Below are positions 36,154-43,907 of a stretch of DNA of 64,000 nucleotides, piece by piece. How positions within the stretch are numbered: position 1 is the stretch's first letter; each line of letters begins with the position of its first letter. The position numbers and the translations under genes were made by a program. The notes under the pieces were generated by a model that was not told the DNA's origin, ran no database searches, and saw nothing but the letters and a program-made list of their open reading frames with translations. Source of the DNA: G963664835 sp965220775 (GTDB lineage Bacteria > Chloroflexota > UBA6077 > FW602-bin22 > JBCLEL01); the NCBI GenBank assembly GCA_965220775.1, contig OZ244845.1, forward strand, positions 496,001 through 560,000, given 5' to 3'.

Positions 36154-36480
36154 ATGGACGTGATCGATACCGCGGACAAAGCGAAGTTCTCTGCCGAGAA
36201 AATGCAGAAGATCAGTCTGTTCTCGACCGATGACGCGTTGGTAGATCTTTATTGCATCCGCCCCGACCAGCAGCAGAAGGTCCACAGCCACATGGACTTC
36301 GACAAGTTCTACTATGTGATAGACGGTGAGGCGACTGTACAGATCGGTGGCGAGGTGCGCCGAGTGGGTCCGGGCCACGTAGCGCTGGCCCGGCGGGGCG
36401 TCGATCACGGCGTCCGCAACGATGGCGCCGGCGACCTGACCCTGCTAGTAATGATGGCGCCGAAGCCGGACTTTGGCTAG
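36154..36480 (+). CDS. Cupin-domain protein
   Basis: A single-domain cupin of 108 residues from ATG at 36154, with AAGGAG seven bases before it. Cupin motif 1 is VHSHMDFDKFYYVIDGEATV, providing His-His and Glu-like ligands. Motif 2 is ARRGVDHGVRNDG. DLYCIRPDQQQKVHSH is typical of the Cupin_2 family. Such proteins bind a metal and act as small isomerases, dioxygenases or sensors; no activity can be assigned. Confidence 0.88.
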   Translation: MDVIDTADKAKFSAEKMQKISLFSTDDALVDLYCIRPDQQQKVHSHMDFDKFYYVIDGEATVQIGGEVRRVGPGHVALARRGVDHGVRNDGAGDLTLLVMMAPKPDFG

Positions 36481-36528
36481 GGCCGGATTCCTCATCTTCG
36501 ATTTGTTGATACGGCCCCCAACCTCTGG

Positions 36529-37650
36529 CTATTCGTCCTCGGGGATCAGATTTGGCTGTCGCCAATCCGAGGATTCTGGGGGCGGTTCGGAGTTGTTTGG
36601 AATCAGGCTCTTGGACAGTCTGTAAACCCGAGAACGGGTCTTTCCCTCAGCGACAAGCAGCTTGCCACGTGCGAGTCGGGCCAAGTCTCGGGTGGCCGTG
36701 ATGGGAGAGACGCCCGCGATCTCTATGTAATCGGCGCGGGTGATTTGTCCCGTATGTAATGCGAATATGAGGCCATCAATCTGGCGATCGCTTATGTCAG
36801 TGTCCCGTAAATCCTCGTGGATCTTGGTTATCGAGCGATGCCAGTCTGTCAACCTATGCACCAAGCGTGTGACACTGCTCAACAATGTGGAGGTGAAGTA
36901 CTCCAACCAAGGAGTGGCGTCATAATCGAGCAAAAATCGGCTGCCCAGGGTCCTTTCGATGGCGTTGAAATACCGATCTCGATCTTGGGACATATCCCAA
37001 TCTAATGAGAGAAGCTTCCTGAAGTTGAATTGAGACCGTTGGAGAATCAGTGTTGACAGTCCGCGGGCTGTCCGGCCATTTCCATCCCAGAATGGGTGTA
37101 TTGCTACCATGTGGATATGCGCGATTCCCGCCTTCAAAATTGGATTCAGATCGTCATCCGATTGGAGCCAATTGCAGAAGGCACGCACTAAGATCGGCAC
37201 GTCTCCCTGATCGGGCGGAGTGAAATTGCCTACGCGATTCTGTCCCTTCCGATACACGCCGGGCGTCAACTGGGAAGATGCGCCACGTATGAAGATTCGG
37301 TCGAGCTCTCGGATAGCAAGCTCGTCGATCGGAACATCCAACTGATCACTAAGGTAGTCTATGAACTCATAGGCGTTGAGGGCGTTGATGTTAGCTAGCT
37401 CATGCCCAGTCGGAGTGCCTTGGACACCATCTCTGGCCAGCTTACTGACCTCGGACTCGTCCATATCCGCCCCTTCGATACGGGTAGTTCCGGCTGCGCG
37501 CTGTACGCTAATTTCGCGCCGGATCCAGACTTGGTACTTGGGCATCAAGAGCATGTTGTCGATCAGCCATTTGTCCCGGTCAATTACGTCGAGAACAGCG
37601 CTTATTTTGAGTGTAATGTTGAAATTAGGCGCGAAGATATTATCATTCAT
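36529..37650 (-). CDS. Fic family protein (AMP-transferase) with C-terminal winged helix
   Basis: 373 residues. The Fic motif HPFWDGNGRTAR (185-196) is canonical, and the inhibitory helix motif TTRIEG (55-60) is N-terminal, so this is a class II, self-inhibited Fic protein. The C-terminal 90 residues form a DNA-binding-like winged helix (ITRADYIEIAGVSPITATRD), as in Fic/DUF4172-type proteins. The family AMPylates target proteins; targets are unknown. The region upstream is strikingly AT-rich and holds palindromes overlapping the gene start, suggesting autoregulation by the winged helix. Confidence 0.92.
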   Translation of the reverse strand: MNDNIFAPNFNITLKISAVLDVIDRDKWLIDNMLLMPKYQVWIRREISVQRAAGTTRIEGADMDESEVSKLARDGVQGTPTGHELANINALNAYEFIDYLSDQLDVPIDELAIRELDRIFIRGASSQLTPGVYRKGQNRVGNFTPPDQGDVPILVRAFCNWLQSDDDLNPILKAGIAHIHMVAIHPFWDGNGRTARGLSTLILQRSQFNFRKLLSLDWDMSQDRDRYFNAIERTLGSRFLLDYDATPWLEYFTSTLLSSVTRLVHRLTDWHRSITKIHEDLRDTDISDRQIDGLIFALHTGQITRADYIEIAGVSPITATRDLARLARGKLLVAEGKTRSRVYRLSKSLIPNNSEPPPESSDWRQPNLIPEDE

Positions 37651-37702
37651 ATCAATATGACTCTAAATATATATACTTTATTGTCGCTAATGATATTATC
37701 AT
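37636..37702 (-). promoter_or_regulatory. AT-rich Fic promoter with repeated palindrome
   Basis: GATATTATCAT occurs at 37636-37646 (inside the first codons) and 37692-37702 (upstream), each built on the palindrome GATA-T-TATC. Between them lies atatatatac, a likely -10 region. The spacing around the promoter suits an operator bound by a dimer. Confidence 0.4.
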
Positions 37703-37735
37703 AGATGAAAATTGCTATCAACGGCTCGTTAATCG

Positions 37736-38040
37736 AGCCTAGGCAGGTTTCCATAGGAATCACCCATGCCGGCTGCGGCCGGCACACGAAAGTATGAAAA
37801 ATGGCGCCGGCCGCCCATCCCTCCCCTGGATTCCGGCCTTCGCCGGAATGACGAAGTGGGGGCCGTAGTGACAGTGGCCGGCCGGCCGCCGCTACCCGCC
37901 GGCAGGGGGCCAGCCCCAGCGCTACATTTCTCTTGCGACCCTGGGCTGTGGTTGTTCGGGCGATGGTGTTTGGTGTCGCCGGCCGGTGCCGGAATCCGTC
38001 CCGGGTCGGAGTCCGGGACATGCTTTCGTACCAATCGCCG
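37736..38040. repeat. Intergenic repeat cluster 9
   Basis: A second-half A module lies near 37766-37785 and a B hairpin attccggccttcgccggaat near 37829-37848. A C-like ggcagggggccagccccagc lies near 37900 and a full A module (cccgggtcggagtccggg) near 38000. It joins in frame to the polysaccharide deacetylase gene, whose true start is downstream. Confidence 0.78.
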
Positions 38041-38044
38041 TCAG

Positions 38045-39439
38045 GTGCCGCTAAGACCGGCTGTACTGGCTGTGTGGCTAGCCCTAATGCTTGCGCTGGG
38101 GGTTTTGCTCGGCTGCGTCGCCGTTCAGCCGCCGGCCGGCAGGACCGCCTCTCCGACCGCGGCGTCGGCGGCGGCAACGAATCCGCCGGCGACCATCACG
38201 CCGAGCCCCACTACGTTAGTGCTTCCCACTCTCACGGCGACTCCAAGTCCGACTGGTACTCCTACGGCGGTACCCACCGATACGGTTCTCCCGACGAGGA
38301 CCCGCACGGCTACTGCCACCACAACATCGACGCGCACCTTCACATCCACCGCGACGAAGACCGGCACGGCTACAGCGACAGCAACACGGACGCGGACCTT
38401 GACTCCCACCACGACGAAGACCGGGACTGCTACGGCGACAGCAACACGGACGCGGACCTTGACCCCAACCGCGACGAAGACCAGGACTGCTACGGCGACA
38501 GCAACCATGACGCGGACTTTGACCCCAACTGCGACGAAGACCGGGACTGCTACGGCGACAGCAACCGTGACGCGGACCGTGACCCTCACCGCGACAGCGA
38601 CCGGCACGGCGATGGCGACAGCCATTCGCTCCGCTACTCCGACCGCAACGCCCAGCGCGACGCGCGTCGCTACTCCAACTCCTACCGCGCGCCCGTCGCC
38701 GACACACACCCCCAGCGCAACCCTCACGCCTCCCGCTAGCCCGACGTCGATCCCCGTACGCACATCGTGGCGCGTACCTATCCTGATGTACCACTACATC
38801 CGGGTGAATCCTGATCCGAGCGACCGTCTAGGTTTCAGCTTGAGCATCCCACCGGCGGAGTTCGACCGGCAGATGCGTTACTTGGCGGAAGACGGCTACG
38901 GAACGGTCTCATTCGACCAGATCTACGACTCGAGTCAGCCACTGCCGGAGAAGCCGGTCCTATTGACTTTCGACGATGGCTACGCCGATGCCTACACGGC
39001 GGCCTTTCCGGTTCTCCAGCGCTACGGCTTCCAGGCCACTTTCTACGTAGTTACCGATTTCGTGGGCAGGCCGGGCTACCTTACAGTCGAACAGATCCGC
39101 GAAATGGCCGCCGCCGGCATGAGTTTCGGGTCCCATTCGGTGAGTCATCTGAGCCTGACAACCCTCTCGGCCGAGCGGCTGGAGCGCGAGTTGAGCCAAA
39201 GCAGGACTCAGTTGGAGAGTTTGTTGGAGCGGCCAGTGCTGGACTTATGCTACCCATTGGGGAGGTTCAACCAGGGGGTTAGACAGGCGGTCGAGCGGGC
39301 CGGCTATCGCTCGGCAACTACAACCGAGTATGGCTTCGCATCCTCCGCCGGCGACCAATTGCTCCTGCCGCGGATCCGAATCTGGGGCGGCCTGATACTG
39401 AGAAACTTCGCCAGCCTGATCGCCGGCGAGGAGTCCTAA
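38045..39439 (+). CDS. Lipoprotein polysaccharide deacetylase with long Thr-rich spacer
   Basis: 464 residues from GTG at 38045, which puts a lipoprotein signal first: PLRPAVLAVWLALMLALGVL followed by the lipobox LLGC. Then come about 210 residues of Thr/Ala/Pro repeats, probably a wall-spanning stalk, encoded partly by a 60-bp minisatellite. The C-terminal NodB domain (about 250-460) has MYHYI, LTFDDGYADAY (metal Asp and catalytic Asp) and FGSHSVSHLSL (metal His pair). It would remove acetyl or other acyl groups from extracellular polysaccharide. The longer frame to 37766 is repeat sequence. Confidence 0.88.
   Translation: MPLRPAVLAVWLALMLALGVLLGCVAVQPPAGRTASPTAASAAATNPPATITPSPTTLVLPTLTATPSPTGTPTAVPTDTVLPTRTRTATATTTSTRTFTSTATKTGTATATATRTRTLTPTTTKTGTATATATRTRTLTPTATKTRTATATATMTRTLTPTATKTGTATATATVTRTVTLTATATGTAMATAIRSATPTATPSATRVATPTPTARPSPTHTPSATLTPPASPTSIPVRTSWRVPILMYHYIRVNPDPSDRLGFSLSIPPAEFDRQMRYLAEDGYGTVSFDQIYDSSQPLPEKPVLLTFDDGYADAYTAAFPVLQRYGFQATFYVVTDFVGRPGYLTVEQIREMAAAGMSFGSHSVSHLSLTTLSAERLERELSQSRTQLESLLERPVLDLCYPLGRFNQGVRQAVERAGYRSATTTEYGFASSAGDQLLLPRIRIWGGLILRNFASLIAGEES
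38291..38600 (+). repeat. 60-bp coding minisatellite, about 4.5 units
   Basis: Units of 60 bp start with gacgaagaccggg and include cagcaacacggacgcggacc. They encode a 20-residue Thr/Ala repeat (TATATATRTRTLTPTATKTG type). In-frame unit number changes would vary stalk length. Confidence 0.85.
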
Positions 39440-39488
39440 GTATTACTGTCTCGGCTCCAGGCCGGTCTGCACAGATGCCACTTCTCGA

Positions 39489-40175
39489 TCAACTTACACC
39501 GACGACAGTCTCTCCCGGTAGGCCGAAAAAGCTTTGTCGCTCCGTGTGGGTTATCTTAAACCCGGCTTCCGTTAGAGATTGCTCCAGGTAAATCGGCCGG
39601 CAGTCAATGTACTGTGGAAACGCGCTGTGGAGCTTTTCGTACAGGGTTAGCAGAAGCGAGTCTCCATTCTCCTTGGACATGCTTACAACTCCCAGCCTTC
39701 CGCCGGGCTTCAGGACTCTCTTGATCTCGGCCAGCACCCTAGGGATATGTGGAGTGTCGAATAGCTCAAGGGTGAAGCTCATGAAGGAGGCGTCGAATCG
39801 ATTGTCTTCGAATGGAAGCTCGGTCGCGTCCCCGCGTCTAAGCTCAACTCTTTCCGACAGGCCGGCCCTTGCCAGTCGTTTCTCGGCCACTCTCATCATT
39901 CCAGACGAGATGTCGATGCCGCATGCTTTGCCGGTAGAGCCCACGATTTCGGCAATCTGCCTCAGGCAATCGCCGGTGCCAAAGCCGACCTCCAACACCT
40001 CTTCGCCCTCTCCGATATTCAGCAGCTTCAGCGCATGATCTCGGAACTTCTTTTCGAAGGGGCCGGCCAGTACGTCGTAGACTCCGCTGAGTTTGTCGTA
40101 GGCCTTTTCGGCTTGCTCTTTGGTTCGGTTAATCCTCAGGATTTCTTGCCGAGGCATCTTGTCCTCTTTAGTCAT
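39489..40175 (-). CDS. Class I SAM-dependent methyltransferase (UbiE/COQ5-like)
   Basis: 228 residues. AYDKLSGVYDVLAGPFEKK is followed by motif I VLEVGFGTGDCLRQIAE, the post-I acidic residue in GIDISSGMM, RRGDATELPFEDNRFDASF and RVLKPGGRLGVVSMSK. This order matches the UbiE/COQ5 and methyltransferase 11 families, which methylate quinones and other small molecules. An internal Met (MPRQEIL) at residue 7 could be the real start. Acceptor unknown. Confidence 0.88.
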   Translation of the reverse strand: MTKEDKMPRQEILRINRTKEQAEKAYDKLSGVYDVLAGPFEKKFRDHALKLLNIGEGEEVLEVGFGTGDCLRQIAEIVGSTGKACGIDISSGMMRVAEKRLARAGLSERVELRRGDATELPFEDNRFDASFMSFTLELFDTPHIPRVLAEIKRVLKPGGRLGVVSMSKENGDSLLLTLYEKLHSAFPQYIDCRPIYLEQSLTEAGFKITHTERQSFFGLPGETVVGVS

Positions 40176-40189
40176 CAGCTGTTCTGGCT

Positions 40190-40770
40190 GTAACTATAAA
40201 GCGGAGGACGAGCCTTCGGGCTACATTTCCCCGTCCCTACCCTTGGACTCCGGCCCCCTATCAGAGTTGGGGGGCATGCATTCGCCCGAGTGACGAGACT
40301 GGCAGGTTTAACGGGTGCCGCCGATCCCGTATCGGGGTACGGGACATGCTTTCGTGCCAATCGCCCATGCCGGCTGTTGCCGGGGCACCAAGGTGTGAAA
40401 AGCCGGAATTGTGGCGTGGTACAGCGAATTGGCACGGCGGATTCTGCCACGCCCCACCCCGACCCCTGCGGGGGACAAGCCCCTCGCCTCGCGAAGTCTT
40501 CGACCGCGCTACATTTTCTCATTCCGCCATCGACCATCGGTCTACAATTTGGCACGTTTCGCCGGTGGGGAGCCGGCATCGAGGTTGATTGGAAGGCACA
40601 TCCCGTATCGGGTTACGGGACATGCTTTCGTACCAATCGCTCGTGCCGGCTGGTGCCGGCACACCAAGGCATGAAAATGAGACCTGGTCGTTGGAGGTGT
40701 TTGGGTGTGGTTGGTGCCACCCTTCCCCTCTGGATTCCCGCTTCCGCGAGAATGACGAATTCGGTGGCAG
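40190..40770. repeat. Intergenic repeat cluster 10
   Basis: Two A-like modules with cccgtatcggggtacggg-type cores (near 40327 and 40603) keep the stem by paired changes. The long mosaic unit of clusters 2 and 4 spans 40389-40625, and a B hairpin lies near 40735. After it, 40771-40942 holds nothing recognisable. Confidence 0.78.
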
Positions 40771-40942
40771 GGGATAACTATTTTCGTGCCAAGATCATTG
40801 AACTCCTGAAGTGGGCATCCTGGGCTGCCTGTATGTATGAGGCGGAGGACGAGCCTCCGCGTTATGTTGGGCGTGAGCTTTGAATGGCCACTGTTCGAGC
40901 GGGCGAACGTGGGACAGAACGCGCCCCAGGCTCAGATTGCGG

Positions 40943-41338
40943 CTAACCCTCTGGGCGGTTGACCTTGTCGGCTACGACCTCGGCGGTGATCCTGATCGTC
41001 TCGCTAATCGCGTACTCGGTCGCCAGAAACTCCATCTGGTCTGCGATCCGGACCGGCGGGTAGCCCTTTTGGTACAGGGAAATGATCTTTGGCAACGACT
41101 CGCGGCAGTGGTGGAAGTTCCGATAGCGGTTCGCCAGCGATTGATCGTAGCGAAGGGCGACTGGCAGCCACCCGACGGCTCGGCGCAACGGCTCCGGCTC
41201 TTCGACCTCGGCACCGGCCAGGAAGCGGCGCACGTCCTCGGTGGAGTATTGCCGGTTCGCTGGATCACTACCGCCGGCGAGCAATCCCAACCGGCGCGCC
41301 AGCCCGATCATGGTCTGAATGGTGATCACCCTGTACAA
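40943..41338 (-). CDS. Hypothetical protein, possible helix-turn-helix
   Basis: 131 residues, mostly helical. LPKIISLYQKGYPPVRIADQ reads like a helix-turn-helix segment of a small regulator, preceded by NRYRNFHHCRES. QYSTEDVRRFLAGAEVEEPE is a second helical block. No membrane or catalytic motif. I do not recognise the family, and the HTH reading is inference. The gene stands alone, transcribed away from the amidase genes. Confidence 0.6.
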   Translation of the reverse strand: MYRVITIQTMIGLARRLGLLAGGSDPANRQYSTEDVRRFLAGAEVEEPEPLRRAVGWLPVALRYDQSLANRYRNFHHCRESLPKIISLYQKGYPPVRIADQMEFLATEYAISETIRITAEVVADKVNRPEG

Positions 41339-41450
41339 CCCCTATCGTCGGCTATTGAAGAAAAATAAGAGCACGGTCGGACCAGCCGGTCGAGCTCCTT
41401 CAGACGCCTGCGAGGTTAGCTGTCGGGTTCGGGTTGAAGAAGGTACCCTT

Positions 41451-41536
41451 CCCGCCATAGGCGGGTTCACCCCAGGGTAGTTGATGTCCCCCGTCTCGCC
41501 AATGGCGAGTTCGGCGCGTCAGGAATCTTTCCTGAC
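41451..41536 (+). other. Three consecutive short hairpins upstream of the amidase genes
   Basis: cccgcc-ata-ggcggg (41451-41465), ctcgcc-aat-ggcgag (41495-41509) and gtcagga-atctt-tcctgac (41518-41536). All stems are perfect. The 365-base gap (41339-41704) holds these and a TACAAT box at 41668-41673, but no gene. They could be a leader RNA or another repeat family. Confidence 0.5.
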
Positions 41537-41704
41537 CTACATGCCAGCGACGGATCAATCGTATCGGTCGTCGGCCGGCGTTGTCAAGGCCGTGTTTGGC
41601 TTGGGCAGGGTTTGCATCCAGTTGGCACTGGGCGGCACGGAGCGCTAATGCTCCGGGCTGCTTTCAGTACAATTAAGCCAGACTAGGAACATAGGCTTGG
41701 GAGC

Positions 41705-41893
41705 ATGGTGATGTCTGTGAACGACCGAGAACGCGAAGCGCTCAGCCGGCTGGCCGCGGCCGGTGCGCCTCAGGATCTGGCGCGAGAGCTTGCACCCGAC
41801 CTTGCCGAGTTGTCCCGTTCGCTGCGTCAGGCGCGGGAGCGGCTCTCATCGGAGTGGGAGCCGGCGACTATCTATAGAGTGGACGGTCGATAG
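41705..41893 (+). CDS. Small GatC/AtzG-like accessory protein of amidase
   Basis: 62 residues, helical: REREALSRLAAAGAPQDLAR then LAELSRSLRQARERLSSEWE and a C-terminal EPATIYRVDGR. It ends 2 nt before the amidase start. Small proteins in this position next to GatA-type amidases (GatC, AtzG) act as structural partners and have a comparable helical-hairpin size. That analogy is inference, not a motif match. GGGAG precedes the start; a second ATG lies at 41711. Confidence 0.65.
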   Translation: MVMSVNDREREALSRLAAAGAPQDLARELAPDLAELSRSLRQARERLSSEWEPATIYRVDGR

Positions 41894-41895
41894 CG

Positions 41896-43314
41896 ATGTC
41901 CGGGGACGACCTCTGCTATCTGACAATTGCTGACCTCGCTGGCCTGATATCGGCTGGAAAGGTCTCGCCGGTTGAGGTGACCGAGGCTCATCTTCGTCGG
42001 ATCGAGCGGATCGATGGGAAGCTGAACACGTTCCTCACGGTCACCGCCGAAGTAGCGCGAGAGGAAGCTCGCCAAGCCGAACGAGAGATAGCCGCCGGCA
42101 ACTACCGCGGCCACCTGCATGGCGTGCCCTACTCTTTGAAGGACCTCTATGCGACGGCGGGTATCCGCACCACCGGGGGAACGAAGATCATGGCCGACTG
42201 GGTCCCGGACTACGATTCGGCGGTGGCTCGAAGATTGAAGTCGGCCGGCGCGGTGCTCTTGGGGAAGACCAACATGCACGAGTTCGCAATGGGCGCCACG
42301 AGCATCAACCCGCACTACGGCGCCGCTGCTAACGCGTGGAACCTGGACTATGTAGCTGGTGGATCGAGCGGCGGCGCGGCGTCGGGGATTGCCGCCGGGC
42401 TCGGCCATTTTGGGATGGGAAGCGAGACCGGCAACTCGATACGGCGGCCGGCTGCCTTCTGCGGAGTGACTGGCCTGAAGCCTACCTACGGTCGAGTGAG
42501 TCGCTACGGAATGCTCCCAGCCGCCTGGTCGTTGGACCACGCCGGCCCTTTGACCCGATCGGCCGAAGATGCCGCCTTGGTGCTTCAGGCGCTGGCCGGC
42601 TCCGACCGGCGTGATCCCGCTACCGTCCATGCATCCGTCCCCGACTACTCCGCCGGTTTGGGCGAACCAGTCTCCGGGATCAAAGCCGGCGTACCCAGGG
42701 GGTTCCTGAACGATCTTACCGCCGAAGCCCATGCCTGTTTCGAGGAAGTCTTAGCGGCGCTCGGCCGGGCCGGCGTATCGGTTGTCGATCTTGCGCTCCC
42801 GAGCGGTGTCTATGCCGCGAGCGTATCCTCCACAATTATGTTGAGTGAAGCGGCCTCATATCACGCCGACTGGGTACGCGGTAGGCCGTCCGATTATGGT
42901 ACGGACGTCTTGACAAGGCTGTGGGTGGGGCTGGCTATAACTGCGCAGGAATACGCCGATGCCCAGCGGTTCCGCCGGCTGATTGCCGATGAGATGCTCG
43001 CCGAGATGAGGTCGAAGGGAGTGGGCTTGGTCATTGCTCCAACCATACCGGCAACCGCTACCCCGATCGCCGGAGGTGCCGAGGCACTGGGAGACCGACC
43101 TTATTCGGTCGGCAATGGTTTCTTCAACCTCCATCGGATTTTCAGCCTTGTAGGCTGGCCGGTTATTTCAATACCCTGTGGTTTCGGAGCGAACGGACTG
43201 CCGCTGGCGGTTCAGATAGCCGGCCGGCCCCACGATGAGCCGCAGATTCTCCGGCTCGCCTATGCCTACCAGCAGTTGACCGACTGGCACCTGCGACGAC
43301 CTTCTCTGGAGTAA
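41896..43314 (+). CDS. Amidase signature family enzyme (GatA-like)
   Basis: 472 residues. The catalytic Lys lies in VPYSLKDLY. The amidase signature is YVAGGSSGGAASGIAAGLGH, with the Ser-cisSer pair completed by GSETGNSIRRPAAFCGVTGL. KPTYGRVSRYGMLP follows as in GatA. It hydrolyses amide bonds of an unknown substrate. No gatB gene is nearby, so this is more likely a catabolic amidase than the tRNA amidotransferase. It forms a tight pair with the upstream small protein and is followed 47 nt later by an OsmC gene. Confidence 0.93.
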   Translation: MSGDDLCYLTIADLAGLISAGKVSPVEVTEAHLRRIERIDGKLNTFLTVTAEVAREEARQAEREIAAGNYRGHLHGVPYSLKDLYATAGIRTTGGTKIMADWVPDYDSAVARRLKSAGAVLLGKTNMHEFAMGATSINPHYGAAANAWNLDYVAGGSSGGAASGIAAGLGHFGMGSETGNSIRRPAAFCGVTGLKPTYGRVSRYGMLPAAWSLDHAGPLTRSAEDAALVLQALAGSDRRDPATVHASVPDYSAGLGEPVSGIKAGVPRGFLNDLTAEAHACFEEVLAALGRAGVSVVDLALPSGVYAASVSSTIMLSEAASYHADWVRGRPSDYGTDVLTRLWVGLAITAQEYADAQRFRRLIADEMLAEMRSKGVGLVIAPTIPATATPIAGGAEALGDRPYSVGNGFFNLHRIFSLVGWPVISIPCGFGANGLPLAVQIAGRPHDEPQILRLAYAYQQLTDWHLRRPSLE

Positions 43315-43361
43315 ATGTACACATCCAACGTAGTGCCGAATCGGCGTAAGGAGATTCAGCT

Positions 43362-43838
43362 ATGGCAAACAGCGCTTCAGTGATTCTAGATCTGGGCGAG
43401 GGTATGAGGTTCAGCGGCATCAGCCCGGCCGGCAGCGAGATCACTCTGGATGCCCCTCCGGACTTCGGCGGCGCGAACGCCGGCCCGACGCCCATGGAGC
43501 TAATGTTGATGGCCCTTGGCGGCTGTACCGGAATGGACGTTATCGGCCTCCTGAGGACGATGCGCGTGGGCGTGACGGGCTACCAGGTGCGCGTGGAAGG
43601 CGACCGGGCCGACCAGCATCCGAAGGTCTATACCAACATCAGAGTCGAGCATATAGTTGTTGGCGAAGACCTCGATCCCGACAAGGTTCATCGAGCGGTG
43701 GAGAAATCTGCGACGAGGTATTGCCCAGCTTCGGCAATGTTAAAGAAGGCAGCTCGGATCGAAGAATTCGTGCGGATAATCGATGATTCTAACGACTATG
43801 AGGTTGTGGAGCCTTTGCGAATGAGCGAACGAGGTTGA
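43362..43838 (+). CDS. OsmC/Ohr family protein
   Basis: 158 residues. The peroxidatic Cys is in ALGGCTGMDVIGLL and the resolving Cys in RYCPASAMLKKAA. TPMELMLMALGG and the closing strands fit OsmC-type peroxiredoxins. The family reduces organic hydroperoxides and acts in oxidative or osmotic stress. Both cysteines are present, so it should be active. It may be co-transcribed with the amidase. Confidence 0.92.
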   Translation: MANSASVILDLGEGMRFSGISPAGSEITLDAPPDFGGANAGPTPMELMLMALGGCTGMDVIGLLRTMRVGVTGYQVRVEGDRADQHPKVYTNIRVEHIVVGEDLDPDKVHRAVEKSATRYCPASAMLKKAARIEEFVRIIDDSNDYEVVEPLRMSERG

Positions 43839-43907
43839 ACAGCCTGTAGTCAAACGCCCGCTATTTCACGATAATGGGGATAGCACATTGAAGTATCTTC
43901 GAGATAG

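Noticed and set aside
38291..38600. 60-bp repeats as a CRISPR or origin iteron array
   Set aside because: Repeats are contiguous, in frame and code for a Thr-rich stalk in a complete gene.
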